Source: Prevotella sp.
GTDB lineage: Bacteria; Bacteroidota; Bacteroidia; Bacteroidales; Bacteroidaceae
Direction: 5' to 3'
DNA length: 64,000 nucleotides
Assembly (NCBI GenBank): GCA_016281055.1
Contig: JAEEHW010000134.1
Span: 51,658 to 115,657, forward strand
This document shows, one piece after another, positions 10,607 to 19,719 of the stretch; position 1 is the first letter of the stretch, and each line of letters starts with the position of its first letter. The notes under the pieces are model-generated. The model did not search any database. It was not told the origin of the DNA and saw only the letters and a program-made list of their open reading frames with translations. Both the position numbers and the translations under genes were made by a program.

Positions 10607-11434
10607 TTATTTTTTATTATTACTATTTTGTATCAATATAAGCTTTTTCAAGAAACGCTGCTGGTCGTCAAAATATAGATTTTTCTTACCATTTGTTTCG
10701 TTTATCTTGTCCATGATGTCTAAGGCCTTTTGATACCGGCCTTGTTTGACATATATGCTTGCCAGAGTTTCCGTGAGTATTTCCTCTTCGGGGTCGTTCT
10801 TGCTTTCTCCGTCTATTTCTATGTCAGGAACGCTTTCGGGTTCGTCGGGCAGTGTGAATCGACCTCCATCATTCTGTATGAATTTGTCTATCAGGTCGCT
10901 GCCGTTCATCGTTGAAGCATTTGCTTCACCCGCTTCGCCGTCATTGTTGTCATATCCCTGCAGTTCCTCGAAGTCTGTTGACAAAAGGTATGCCACGTAA
11001 TCCACTGTCGCATCTGCAGCCGTTGGCTTCCTGTGTTTTGCCTGTGTTTCGGCTTTCGTGCGTTCTTCTTCTTTTTCCTCCTCTGGAATCTGTTGAAGGT
11101 ATGTGTCTATCAGTGAAACAGTACGCGACTCTGTTTCATCATCTGATACGGTTATCCGCCTGTCCGGTTGGTTCTTAAAGCTCTGTGGTGATTTCTTCTT
11201 CAGTCTGTAGTGAGCTGCCTCAACCAGGTTAAACAGGATTTTCCTGTCTGTGAAGTATATTGCGGAGCGTCTCAGTTCTTCGTCGAAAGAAGGGTCGTGA
11301 AGTAGATACAGGTTTTTGAGCATAAGCAGACGGGCAGGCTGATAGTAGGGATATTCTGCTGTCAGTCTGCGAAGCTCGTAAAGAGTTTCTCTGTTCATCC
11401 TTTCCGGATGTTGTGCCAATTCTTGTATACTCAT
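10607..11434 (-). CDS. hypothetical TPR-like protein
   Basis: MSIQELAQHPERMNRETLYELRRLTAEYPYYQPARLLMLKNL; C-terminal TPR-like LASIYVKQGRYQKALDIMDKI; start reassigned from 11506. Confidence 0.75.
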   Translation of the reverse strand: MSIQELAQHPERMNRETLYELRRLTAEYPYYQPARLLMLKNLYLLHDPSFDEELRRSAIYFTDRKILFNLVEAAHYRLKKKSPQSFKNQPDRRITVSDDETESRTVSLIDTYLQQIPEEEKEEERTKAETQAKHRKPTAADATVDYVAYLLSTDFEELQGYDNNDGEAGEANASTMNGSDLIDKFIQNDGGRFTLPDEPESVPDIEIDGESKNDPEEEILTETLASIYVKQGRYQKALDIMDKINETNGKKNLYFDDQQRFLKKLILIQNSNNKK

Positions 11435-11439
11435 TTGTT

Positions 11440-11961
11440 TCACCAATTTGCCACGGTGGCATTGAATATCTGTTCGCAAATGTTTTTCGACATTTGTGTT
11501 ACACACTCTTCCTGTACAGCTGCTAATGTCTGTGTACTTTCATACGTTTCCGTAGCAGTAAACGACCTTTCGAAATCCTCGTCATGGTTCTTTGTGTTTA
11601 CGAACCTCACGTTGACGGTCATTGAAAGTTCTGTCTGTGCAGAGTATCCGTCTGCTGATACAGATTTGTTGCGCTGTGCATATTGTGTTATCTCTCCTTC
11701 TATTCTTAGGTCACCGTCACGCTTCACCTGGGTGAGTCGTGTTTGTGAGCCATATATGTCCTTCAACTGGTTGTTGAAGATAGATGCCATTGGTCCCCAT
11801 ACATACGTTGCCCTTATAGGGAAGTCCTTTATCTGTATGGTCTTTGTCTTAGAATAGTCTATGCTCGCACCATTGAATTTATATGAAATGGAACATGCAG
11901 TAATCATACATATAATGACTACAAGACCCGTTGTGAGTATGTACTTGTTCGCTGCCTTCAT
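11440..11961 (-). CDS. lptE: LptE-family LPS-assembly lipoprotein
   Basis: Lipobox (ITACS), SISYKFNGASIDYSKTKTIQIKDFPIRA, located between secG block and sigma-54 activator. Confidence 0.8.
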   Translation of the reverse strand: MKAANKYILTTGLVVIICMITACSISYKFNGASIDYSKTKTIQIKDFPIRATYVWGPMASIFNNQLKDIYGSQTRLTQVKRDGDLRIEGEITQYAQRNKSVSADGYSAQTELSMTVNVRFVNTKNHDEDFERSFTATETYESTQTLAAVQEECVTQMSKNICEQIFNATVANW

Positions 11962-11964
11962 TAT

Positions 11965-13143
11965 TTACATGTCAAACTCCTTAAGCCTTCTGTATAGTGT
12001 GCGTGTGGAAATGCCGAGGTCTTCAGCGGTTTTCTTCCTGTTCCCGTTGTTGCGTTCAAGGGCTTTTTCCAGCATCACACGGCTGAGGTCGTTGAGGTTC
12101 AGGTTCTCTGGTTCAGATATCTCCTGTGCTATAGCATCGAAAGTACCGGGCATAGCATATCCGTTGGGTATGGTATAGTTGCCGGCATCGTCTATCTGCT
12201 TGCGCAGGGAGTTTATCTCATGTCTGAGGTCAGACACGTTGCTTCTCATCTCATATAGAATCTTAAACAGCATCTCGCGCTCGTTTTCGTATGAGCGGTT
12301 TGAGCTTTGCGGAGCAATGGTTGCCAACTGTGTGCTTTCCTCATCCTGTGGAATGAACTGCAGTATCTTCTCCACGTCAATGTGGCGTTCCTGGCACAGC
12401 ACGGACATCTGTTCCGTTATGTTCTTCAACTGGCGCACGTTGCCTGGCCATTTGTATTTCTTCAGTACCTCTTTCGCATCGTTGGTCAGTTCTATGCGTG
12501 GCAGGTGGTATTTCTCTGACATCTGCATGGCAAACAGCCTGAAGAGCAATACTATGTCGTCGCCACGGTCACGCAGTGGGGGCATTTGTATGACGATGGA
12601 GTTGAGACGGTAATACAAGTCCTCCCTGAAGCGGCCTTCGCTGATAGCCTTGCGCATGTTGACGTTGGTGGCAGCAACGATTCTTACATCTGTTTTCCTT
12701 ATGTCCTGACCGCCCACTCGTATGTATTCGCCTGTTTCCAGTACGCGCAGCAAACGCGCCTGTGTGGCGAGGGGCAGTTCTCCCACCTCGTCAAGGAAGA
12801 GTGTACCCTTGTCTGCAACGCCGAAATAACCCTCGCTTTCGCCTATTGCGCCAGTGAACGAGCCTTTCTCGTGTCCAAACAGTTCAGCATCGATGGTACC
12901 TTCAGGGATAGATCCGCAGTTTATTGCGAAATACTTTTCTCTCCTTCGTGGTGAAGTGTCATGTATTATGCGCGGTATTATCTCCTTGCCTACGCCGCTT
13001 TCTCCCATTATGAGTACGGACAAATCGGTATGTGCCACCTGTAGTGCCACGTCGAGGGCACGGTTCAACGCATCGCAGTTTCCTACGATGTTATAGCGTT
13101 GCTTTATGGTCTGCAGTTCTTTTAAGTCCATATCAAGATGCAA
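11965..13143 (-). CDS. sigma-54 interacting transcriptional activator without receiver domain
   Basis: Walker A GESGVGKE, GSFTGA loop, Fis-type HTH at C-terminus (NRKKTAEDLGISTRTLYRRLKEF). Confidence 0.9.
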   Translation of the reverse strand: MHLDMDLKELQTIKQRYNIVGNCDALNRALDVALQVAHTDLSVLIMGESGVGKEIIPRIIHDTSPRRREKYFAINCGSIPEGTIDAELFGHEKGSFTGAIGESEGYFGVADKGTLFLDEVGELPLATQARLLRVLETGEYIRVGGQDIRKTDVRIVAATNVNMRKAISEGRFREDLYYRLNSIVIQMPPLRDRGDDIVLLFRLFAMQMSEKYHLPRIELTNDAKEVLKKYKWPGNVRQLKNITEQMSVLCQERHIDVEKILQFIPQDEESTQLATIAPQSSNRSYENEREMLFKILYEMRSNVSDLRHEINSLRKQIDDAGNYTIPNGYAMPGTFDAIAQEISEPENLNLNDLSRVMLEKALERNNGNRKKTAEDLGISTRTLYRRLKEFDM

Positions 13144-13196
13144 AGGTACGAATTTTTTTTAAGAAACTTTTATTTTCGTTTCTTAATTTTCAATTT

Positions 13197-14057
13197 TTAA
13201 CTTATATAAGTGACGTTTTCACGTCTGTGCTCCGCTGGGTTAAACCCTTTCTTCTTTACTGTGAAACGTGTTTTGTCACCTGCCTCCTTGCGCTCATGAT
13301 ACATTTTCTGTAGTGGATTGGCAAATGGCAGGTCATATTCTTGCCTGTTTCTTATTATGTCTATCGTGGTGAATATGGCATGCAGGATGTCTTCTGCTTC
13401 TGCTGAGGTGGTGGGGATGTCTGTGCCCGACAGTATGGTCACCACTCCGTTGGTCGTCAAGTCGTTGAGGTCCTCGTCGGTATTCTTCTCGTTTGTTACG
13501 ATAACGGCGTCATAGGAGGTGTAATCGTTGTTCTTGAAGAAAGTCCCTGATGCCAGCGGACCGAATACCTGTATGCCGTTTTTCACCAGTTCTGACACGG
13601 CTGGCGCTATTGTCGTTATCTCCACTGACGTTTCGTCTGTCTGTATGTTGTCGTTGTATGACAGAACTGCGATTCGTGGGTTTTGCACAGACAGGTCTCT
13701 CTTTAGTATGTCTGCCAACTGTGTAGCTGACTGTATGATGTCGTCTTGTGTCATGTTCCTTACTGACATCACGCGGCATTTCTCCATGACCCTTGTCACG
13801 ACTATCTTCGCTGCATCGCCACCACCGGCATGTGCCACTGCCTTCCTTGGCTGCATCTGCATCGGCAGGCATACGATACCCTGCACCTGTCCTTTCCTGC
13901 AGTCTTCTATGGCATCGCGCAGTGCTTCCAATTCCGGTTGTCCGTCGGCGCCATACAGTGTTATTGAACACAGGTCGGTAAGGTCTTCTTCTCTCAACAT
14001 GCTGTTGAGTATCTCATGCTTTTCTTTTGGGGCGTTGCCCACGAGTGCGATATTCAT
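13197..14057 (-). CDS. degenerate PdxA (4-hydroxythreonine-4-phosphate dehydrogenase) homologue
   Basis: Residual PdxA landmarks (GIQVFGPLASGTFF..YDAVIV, DIIRNRQ..NPLQKMYHE) but catalytic/metal-binding motifs not found. Confidence 0.65.
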   Translation of the reverse strand: MNIALVGNAPKEKHEILNSMLREEDLTDLCSITLYGADGQPELEALRDAIEDCRKGQVQGIVCLPMQMQPRKAVAHAGGGDAAKIVVTRVMEKCRVMSVRNMTQDDIIQSATQLADILKRDLSVQNPRIAVLSYNDNIQTDETSVEITTIAPAVSELVKNGIQVFGPLASGTFFKNNDYTSYDAVIVTNEKNTDEDLNDLTTNGVVTILSGTDIPTTSAEAEDILHAIFTTIDIIRNRQEYDLPFANPLQKMYHERKEAGDKTRFTVKKKGFNPAEHRRENVTYIS

Positions 14058-14077
14058 ATTTGTCGTTTTTATGTACG

Positions 14078-15157
14078 TTATTGTGACTTCCTCATGGTGT
14101 TGAGCAGTCCGCAGGCGGCAAAGATGTCTTGTCCGCGCGATGCTCTTATTGTAGTGAATATTCCGTGTTTCGTCAAGTAGTCGCGCAACACTTCCATTCT
14201 TCCCTCGTTGCTTGTCTTCAGCGGCACGTCAGGGATGTTGTGGAATCGTATCAGGTTCACCCTGCAATCCAGTCCGTCAAGCAGTCTTACTATCTCCCTG
14301 GCGTATGTCATGGAATCGTTCAGGCCGTCAAAGACGATGTATTCGAATGACAGCCTGCGCTGGCGTGATGTCTGTTCTTCCATGCCATAGCCGTATTCCG
14401 AGCGTTGTTGCCTTCTGAAGAACGGGTATTGCTTCAGCAACTCTATCACGTCCTTTATAGGCATGGCCTTCTCCGCCGGCATCAGCTGCATGCGCTGTTC
14501 GTGTATCGGAGAGTGAAGCGATATTGCCAGGTGACATTCGCTTTCCTCTATGAAGCGCTTCAGCTTGTCTTTGATGCCTACGCTGCTCACCGTTATTCTG
14601 CGCGGGCTCCAGGCATACCCCCAGTCGGCTGTCAGTATCTCTGTTGCTTTCAGTACGTTGTCAAGGTTGTCCATGGGCTCTCCTTGTCCCATGAACACTA
14701 TGTTTGTCAGTTTCTCACGTTCTGGCAGGCTGTATATCTGGTTTATGATATCTGCCGTGGTGAGTGACCCCTCGAACCCCTGCTTGCCAGTCTGGCAAAA
14801 CAGGCAGTTCATCTTGCAGCCCACCTGACAGCTTACGCAGAGCGTGGCCCTGTCGCCGTCGGGTATATACACTGTTTCAACGAATTTGCCTGACAGGGTG
14901 GGGAAGAGATACTTCTTCGTCCCGTCTTTCGATTCCTGCACCTCTGCATACTCCATTGCCCCTATTTGGTAATGCTCAGTCAGCACTCCACGGTTTTTCT
15001 TCGATATGTTGGTCATGTCCTCAATCGATTTTATGTGTGAAGTGTATAGCCACTGCGCTATCTGTCCGCCGGTAAAGGCGGGCATGCCCAGTTCCTTGGC
15101 GGCGTTCCGCAGTTCGCCCTGTGTCATCCCAATCAAGGGGAGTATGTTAGAGTCCAT
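14078..15157 (-). CDS. rlmN: 23S rRNA (adenine2503-C2)-methyltransferase
   Basis: Radical SAM CQVGCKMNCLFCQTG; FMGQGEPMDN; C-terminal RASRGQDIFAACGLL. Confidence 0.95.
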   Translation of the reverse strand: MDSNILPLIGMTQGELRNAAKELGMPAFTGGQIAQWLYTSHIKSIEDMTNISKKNRGVLTEHYQIGAMEYAEVQESKDGTKKYLFPTLSGKFVETVYIPDGDRATLCVSCQVGCKMNCLFCQTGKQGFEGSLTTADIINQIYSLPEREKLTNIVFMGQGEPMDNLDNVLKATEILTADWGYAWSPRRITVSSVGIKDKLKRFIEESECHLAISLHSPIHEQRMQLMPAEKAMPIKDVIELLKQYPFFRRQQRSEYGYGMEEQTSRQRRLSFEYIVFDGLNDSMTYAREIVRLLDGLDCRVNLIRFHNIPDVPLKTSNEGRMEVLRDYLTKHGIFTTIRASRGQDIFAACGLLNTMRKSQ

Positions 15158-16157
15158 TAGGGTTGTTCTTTTGGAAGTTCCATGAGTCGCGGCACATGTC
15201 CTCTATGCCGTATTGTGCCTCCCATCCCAGTTCCTTCTTTGCCTTCTCCGGGTTGCAGTAGCAGGTGGCGATGTCGCCCGGGCGGCGTGGCTTGATGGAG
15301 TAGGGCACCTTCAGTCCGTTGGCTTTCTCAAAGGCCTTCACCACGTCGAGCACGGAGTAACCGTGGCCAGTGCCGAGGTTGTAGATGGCAAGTCCGCAGT
15401 TCCTCTCTATGGCTTTCAGTGCTGCCACGTGTCCTGTGGCGAGGTCAACAACGTGTATGTAGTCGCGCACTCCTGTGCCGTCTGGCGTGTCATAGTCGTT
15501 GCCAAACACTCCCAGCTCCTCGCGCATGCCTATGGCTGTCTGAGTGATATACGGCATCAGGTTGTTTGGTATGCCGTTAGGGTTCTCGCCTATCAGTCCC
15601 GACTTGTGCGCACCAATCGGGTTGAAGTAGCGCAGCAATACCACGTTCCATTCGTTGTCGGCCTTCTGCACGTCCTTCAGCACCTCCTCGAGCATTGACT
15701 TTGTCTGGCCGTATGGGTTGGTGCACTGTCCCTTCGGACATTCCTCTGTGATAGGTATGATGGCGGGGTCGCCATACACCGTGGCTGATGATGAGAATAT
15801 GATGTTCTTGCATCCGTTGTTTCTCATTACGTCGAGCAGCACAAACGTGGCGTTCATGTTGTTCTCGTAGTATTCAAGGGGCTTCACGCAACTCTCACCC
15901 ACCGCTTTTAATCCGGCGAAGTGTATCACTGCGTCAATCTTCTGAGTCTTGAATATGTTGTCCATGGCGTCGTGGTCGCGCACGTCGGCATTGACAAATG
16001 TAACCTTCTTGTCTATTATCTTCTCTACTCTCTTTACTGCCTCCTCCTTTGAATTGACAAGATTATCCACGATAACCACTTCGTGTCCTGCCTTGTCCAG
16101 TTCGATTGCTGTGTGCGAGCCAATGTATCCGGCACCGCCTGTTAAAAGAATTTTCAT
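15147..16157 (-). CDS. galE: UDP-glucose 4-epimerase
   Basis: LLTGGAGYIGSHTAIEL; NPYGQTKSMLE; GTGHGYSVLDVVKAFEK. Confidence 0.95.
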   Translation of the reverse strand: MKILLTGGAGYIGSHTAIELDKAGHEVVIVDNLVNSKEEAVKRVEKIIDKKVTFVNADVRDHDAMDNIFKTQKIDAVIHFAGLKAVGESCVKPLEYYENNMNATFVLLDVMRNNGCKNIIFSSSATVYGDPAIIPITEECPKGQCTNPYGQTKSMLEEVLKDVQKADNEWNVVLLRYFNPIGAHKSGLIGENPNGIPNNLMPYITQTAIGMREELGVFGNDYDTPDGTGVRDYIHVVDLATGHVAALKAIERNCGLAIYNLGTGHGYSVLDVVKAFEKANGLKVPYSIKPRRPGDIATCYCNPEKAKKELGWEAQYGIEDMCRDSWNFQKNNPNGL

Positions 16158-16230
16158 TGTTTTTATGTTGTTTTGATCATTTTTTATTGTCAGGTAATCT
16201 CCGTTCTGTTAGAACCCCACCATAAATTAA

Positions 16231-16240
16231 TGCAAAGGTA
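16231..16240 (-). promoter_or_regulatory. Bacteroidetes-type promoter for galE (-7 TACCTTTG; TTG 20 bp upstream)
   Basis: Reverse complement TACCTTTGCA with TTG-N20 spacing. Confidence 0.6.
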
Positions 16241-16419
16241 CTAATTTTTTCTCAATTACAAGAAAAAAATACGAAAAAACACTATCTCGCGTTGCTTCTC
16301 CATGCTTGCAGAGGGTGTTCCCATCATTGTTTTACAGAAAACAACCGCTTTTTTGGATAAAAATTTGGCTGTATAAGTCTTTTTTCGTAATTTTGCACGC
16401 TTAAACACACCTACAGACA

Positions 16420-18528
16420 ATGACTTTATATAGATATCTCTTAGTGGTACGACACATTTTCATTGCATCATTCCTGATGATGCCTGTGGCGTGTGCATAC
16501 GCTGACAATGACACTGACTGGGAGGCATATCTGCAGGAGTTGTGCGAAAACAGCGACGAGGGCGCCGCTGCTTTCGAGACGGCATACGAACACCTGACCG
16601 AACTGCAGGCTGAGCCTCTTGACGTCAATACCGCCGAGGTGGCGCAACTGCTGCAGATTCCCGGACTTGACCTCAATGTCATCAATGACATCATAGAGTA
16701 CCGCGAGAAATACGGACACCTGAAATCCATCACCGAACTGGCGCTCATTCCTTCCATCGACAACAGGCTGCGCACATTCCTTTCATCCTTCCTCGTCGTC
16801 GGCGAGGCGGAGCGCCTACCCTGGTACAGTCGCGAGCAACTGCAGAAATCCTTGAAACATCTGAAGCATACCGTGCTGTTGTCGGCATCCATCCCCACGT
16901 ATTACCGTGCCGGCGATACCGGCATGTCGTCGGTTAATGGCAACAGATACGCCGGTGCATACCTCGGCGACCCCGTGAAGCACTCCCTGCGCTATAGCGT
17001 GAAGATGGGCAGCCATGCAGCCCTTAACGTCACCGGCGGCAAGACCGCCGGCGAACCCTTCGGCACTGACGGCAACGGCATGGGCTATGACACCTATTCC
17101 TTTAATGTCAGCGCAAACAGGATAGGACATCTCAACCGCATCATCATCGGGCATTTCCGCGCACAGTTCGGCATGGGACTGACCGTAAACAACAGTTTCA
17201 CGATGGGCAGGCAGGCCATGCTTTCGTCTGTCGGACGTCTCACCAGCGCCTTCACTCCCCACGGCAGCGCTGGCGACGGCAGGCACTTCCAGGGCATTGC
17301 CGCAAGCGTGGATTTCTCCAAGCGCCTCCAACTCTCTGCTTTCGCCTCATGCCAGTATCTTGATGCCACGCTCAACGCCGACTCCTCATCAGTCTCTTCC
17401 TTGCTCTATTCGCCCCAGCACCGCACGCGCAGCGAGATGGCGAAGAAGCACAACACCATGCAGACTGACCTCGCTGCCCATCTGCGATACCTCTCCCCAC
17501 TCACCGCCAAGGTGCAGTGGAGCATCGGGGCGTCATTGGCATACACGGCGTTCAGCCGCACGCTCAATCCCACCTTCAGCCCTGCCGACACCGTCAGTGC
17601 CTCGCGCCTCTACCGCCTGCACCATCCGCACGGCACACGCTTTTGGAATGTCGCTGCCGACTACAGCCTGCGCTGGCGCACCCTCACGCTGAGCGGCGAG
17701 ACCGCCCTCAACGACCAGGGCGCCATTGCCACCGTCAACACCGTTTCATGGCGCACTGCGCAACGCCTCACGCTGTCTGCCGTGCAGCGTTACTACGCCT
17801 ACCAATACTACGCCCTCAACGGCTCCTCGTTCAGCAGCGGCAACAGCGTGCACAACGAGAGCGGACTGTATCTCGCGGCGAGATACCTCCCCTCTGCCCG
17901 CATCACCATCGAGGCCTACACCGACATCGCCTATTACCCCTGGCTGCGATACCGCGTGTCGGGCTCGTCATACTCATGGGACAACTGCCTCAGCGCCACC
18001 CTTTCCCACAGGGAATGGACCCTTGCGCTGCGCTACCGTGCCAACAGCCGCCAGCGCGACGTCACCGCCAACGGTGCTAAGCGCCTCGCATGGCGCACCG
18101 ACCAGAAGTTACGCCTTACGGCAACATACCAGACCGACAGGCTGTCACTGCGCATGCAGACAGAAGGCTGTTGCCTCACCTTCGACAACCATTCCAGTGG
18201 CATCATCGCCTCGCTGCAGTCTGGCTATGCCTTCGCTCCCCAATGGAGGGCATACGCCATGGGAGCATACTTCCATACCGACGACTACGACTCACGCCTT
18301 TACGCCTACGAGCGCAGTATTCTTAACAATCCCTCTTTTACGTCATATTACGGCCACGGTCTCCGCCTTGCTCTGATGCTCCGTGCAGACCTCTCCTCGC
18401 ATATCATGGCAACGGTCAAAGCAGGGCATACACACTACTTTGACCGTGAAAGCATCGGCACAGCCGAGCGCACCATCTATTCCAACCACCAGACAGACAT
18501 CGACCTGCAGGTGAGGGTGAAATTCTAA
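16420..18528 (+). CDS. helix-hairpin-helix (ComEA-like) protein with C-terminal outer-membrane barrel-like region
   Basis: LDVNTAEVAQLLQIPGLDLNVINDIIEYREKYGHLKSITEL HHH motif; long aromatic beta-strand region ending in QVRVKF. Confidence 0.8.
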   Translation: MTLYRYLLVVRHIFIASFLMMPVACAYADNDTDWEAYLQELCENSDEGAAAFETAYEHLTELQAEPLDVNTAEVAQLLQIPGLDLNVINDIIEYREKYGHLKSITELALIPSIDNRLRTFLSSFLVVGEAERLPWYSREQLQKSLKHLKHTVLLSASIPTYYRAGDTGMSSVNGNRYAGAYLGDPVKHSLRYSVKMGSHAALNVTGGKTAGEPFGTDGNGMGYDTYSFNVSANRIGHLNRIIIGHFRAQFGMGLTVNNSFTMGRQAMLSSVGRLTSAFTPHGSAGDGRHFQGIAASVDFSKRLQLSAFASCQYLDATLNADSSSVSSLLYSPQHRTRSEMAKKHNTMQTDLAAHLRYLSPLTAKVQWSIGASLAYTAFSRTLNPTFSPADTVSASRLYRLHHPHGTRFWNVAADYSLRWRTLTLSGETALNDQGAIATVNTVSWRTAQRLTLSAVQRYYAYQYYALNGSSFSSGNSVHNESGLYLAARYLPSARITIEAYTDIAYYPWLRYRVSGSSYSWDNCLSATLSHREWTLALRYRANSRQRDVTANGAKRLAWRTDQKLRLTATYQTDRLSLRMQTEGCCLTFDNHSSGIIASLQSGYAFAPQWRAYAMGAYFHTDDYDSRLYAYERSILNNPSFTSYYGHGLRLALMLRADLSSHIMATVKAGHTHYFDRESIGTAERTIYSNHQTDIDLQVRVKF

Positions 18529-18733
18529 GGAATAGTTCTGATACACTATTTCATCCTTGCGGAGTTAAGAGAATTTAGGGGAGTTAAAGGGAGTTAAGAG
18601 ACAATACTTTCACCTATTACTACAGTCATTTTTTAACTACTATAGACTCCCATTAGTCACTAAGCAAGCAGAGCTTGCGAAAGTTGATTAATTTGTACTA
18701 AAACACGTCATTTTTGTAATCAGTATCCTTTGC

Positions 18734-18821
18734 ACTGTAATACGATAGCTTTTACCATGTAATTTGATAGCTATTGCACTATAATATGATAGCTTTTACA
18801 GTGTAATATGATAGCTTTTAC
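18734..18821. repeat. 4 x 22-bp tandem array, unit ~ACTGTAATATGATAGCTTTTAC
   Basis: Units at 18734, 18756, 18778 and 18800, period exactly 22 bp; degenerate fifth unit to the left. Confidence 0.95.
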
Positions 18822-18918
18822 AACGCCCTCTGTTTCTTTCTGTAAACCAGTCTGTTATGTGCTGTCTGTGACGAATAAAATATAAAAATGTAGAGAAGGG
18901 AACATTTAACATTTCTGA

Positions 18919-19392
18919 TTATTCAGACAATTCATTGATTATTCTCTGGAAATCAGTGCGGATATATTTCTCAAACTGTGGCTTGACATACTCTACCCCT
19001 TTTTTCTTACCGTTAAACCAGATAGTACGTTTTCCTGCATTTTTGCCCGTTTTATTCTGCACAGACTCCTTGATAAATTCGGCAGATGACAAAATCCACA
19101 TAGTACCATTTTCACCCAAACGTTCTGAATAGAAAACAAACCAATAGTTAGGACGGTGTTCATGCTCGATAGCAGCAAACAGGGCAGCATCACCATCTAT
19201 TACATTCTTTGAGCGTGCCTTTATCTGCACTTCAACAAAAGTACCATCTGGGCGGCGCACAACAGCATCGATACCTTTGTCATCAACGACTGGCAGATAT
19301 ACATCAAGACCTTCTTTTAGCATTTGTCCAATAAGATAATGTTCTATGCGCTTGCCGAAGGATGCAAGGTTTGTAAATGAGTGATTTTTCAT
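18919..19392 (-). CDS. putative PD-(D/E)XK-fold / DUF4365-like protein
   Basis: GIDAVVRRPDGTFVEVQIKAR matches D...ExK core spacing. Confidence 0.6.
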   Translation of the reverse strand: MKNHSFTNLASFGKRIEHYLIGQMLKEGLDVYLPVVDDKGIDAVVRRPDGTFVEVQIKARSKNVIDGDAALFAAIEHEHRPNYWFVFYSERLGENGTMWILSSAEFIKESVQNKTGKNAGKRTIWFNGKKKGVEYVKPQFEKYIRTDFQRIINELSE

Positions 19393-19437
19393 ATTAAAGT
19401 ATTCTTAATTATGTACCTCAATATTGTTCATCATTGC

Positions 19438-19468
19438 AAAATTACGAAAAAAAGCCCATTCGTCCAAA
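19438..19468 (-). promoter_or_regulatory. promoter for the DUF4365-like gene (TTTG-N20-TAATTTTG)
   Basis: Minus-strand -33 TTTG and -7 TAATTTTG with 20-bp spacing, upstream of start at 19392. Confidence 0.5.
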
Positions 19469-19568
19469 TAAAATACCTAAATTGTTATTCTGGGCATCGC
19501 AGACACTACGATAAAAACCTCATTTTTAGGTATTGTGGGGAATGGGGAAAAGCAGTAACTTTGCACTC
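19465..19568 (+). promoter_or_regulatory. 104-bp regulatory cassette copy 1, with inverted repeat ATACCTAAA...TTTAGGTAT and -7 TAACTTTG
   Basis: Matches 29007..29110 without gaps, 5 mismatches counted by eye; TAACTTTG at 19556-19563. Confidence 0.9.
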
Positions 19569-19620
19569 GCAAACTCGCTAAGGCGACCACGAGCCTGCTG
19601 TGCAGACACTCGTTGTTTGC

Positions 19621-19719
19621 TTCGTGCGATAACATTGTCACTCGCAAATCAGAGACGTGCACCATTCTGGTGAATGACATGCACTATTTGTTTCGTGCGA
19701 TAACATTGTCACTCGCAAA
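19621..19719 (+). repeat. two identical 28-bp direct repeats TTCGTGCGATAACATTGTCACTCGCAAA
   Basis: Copies at 19621-19648 and 19692-19719. Confidence 0.95.

Noticed and set aside
17517-18376. Long Pro/Arg/His-rich ORFs inside the HHH/barrel gene
   Set aside because: Composition typical of out-of-frame translation of GC-rich coding DNA.
18734-18821. Possible CRISPR array at the 22-bp repeats
   Set aside because: Units are contiguous with no spacers, only 22 bp, and there are no cas genes in the window.
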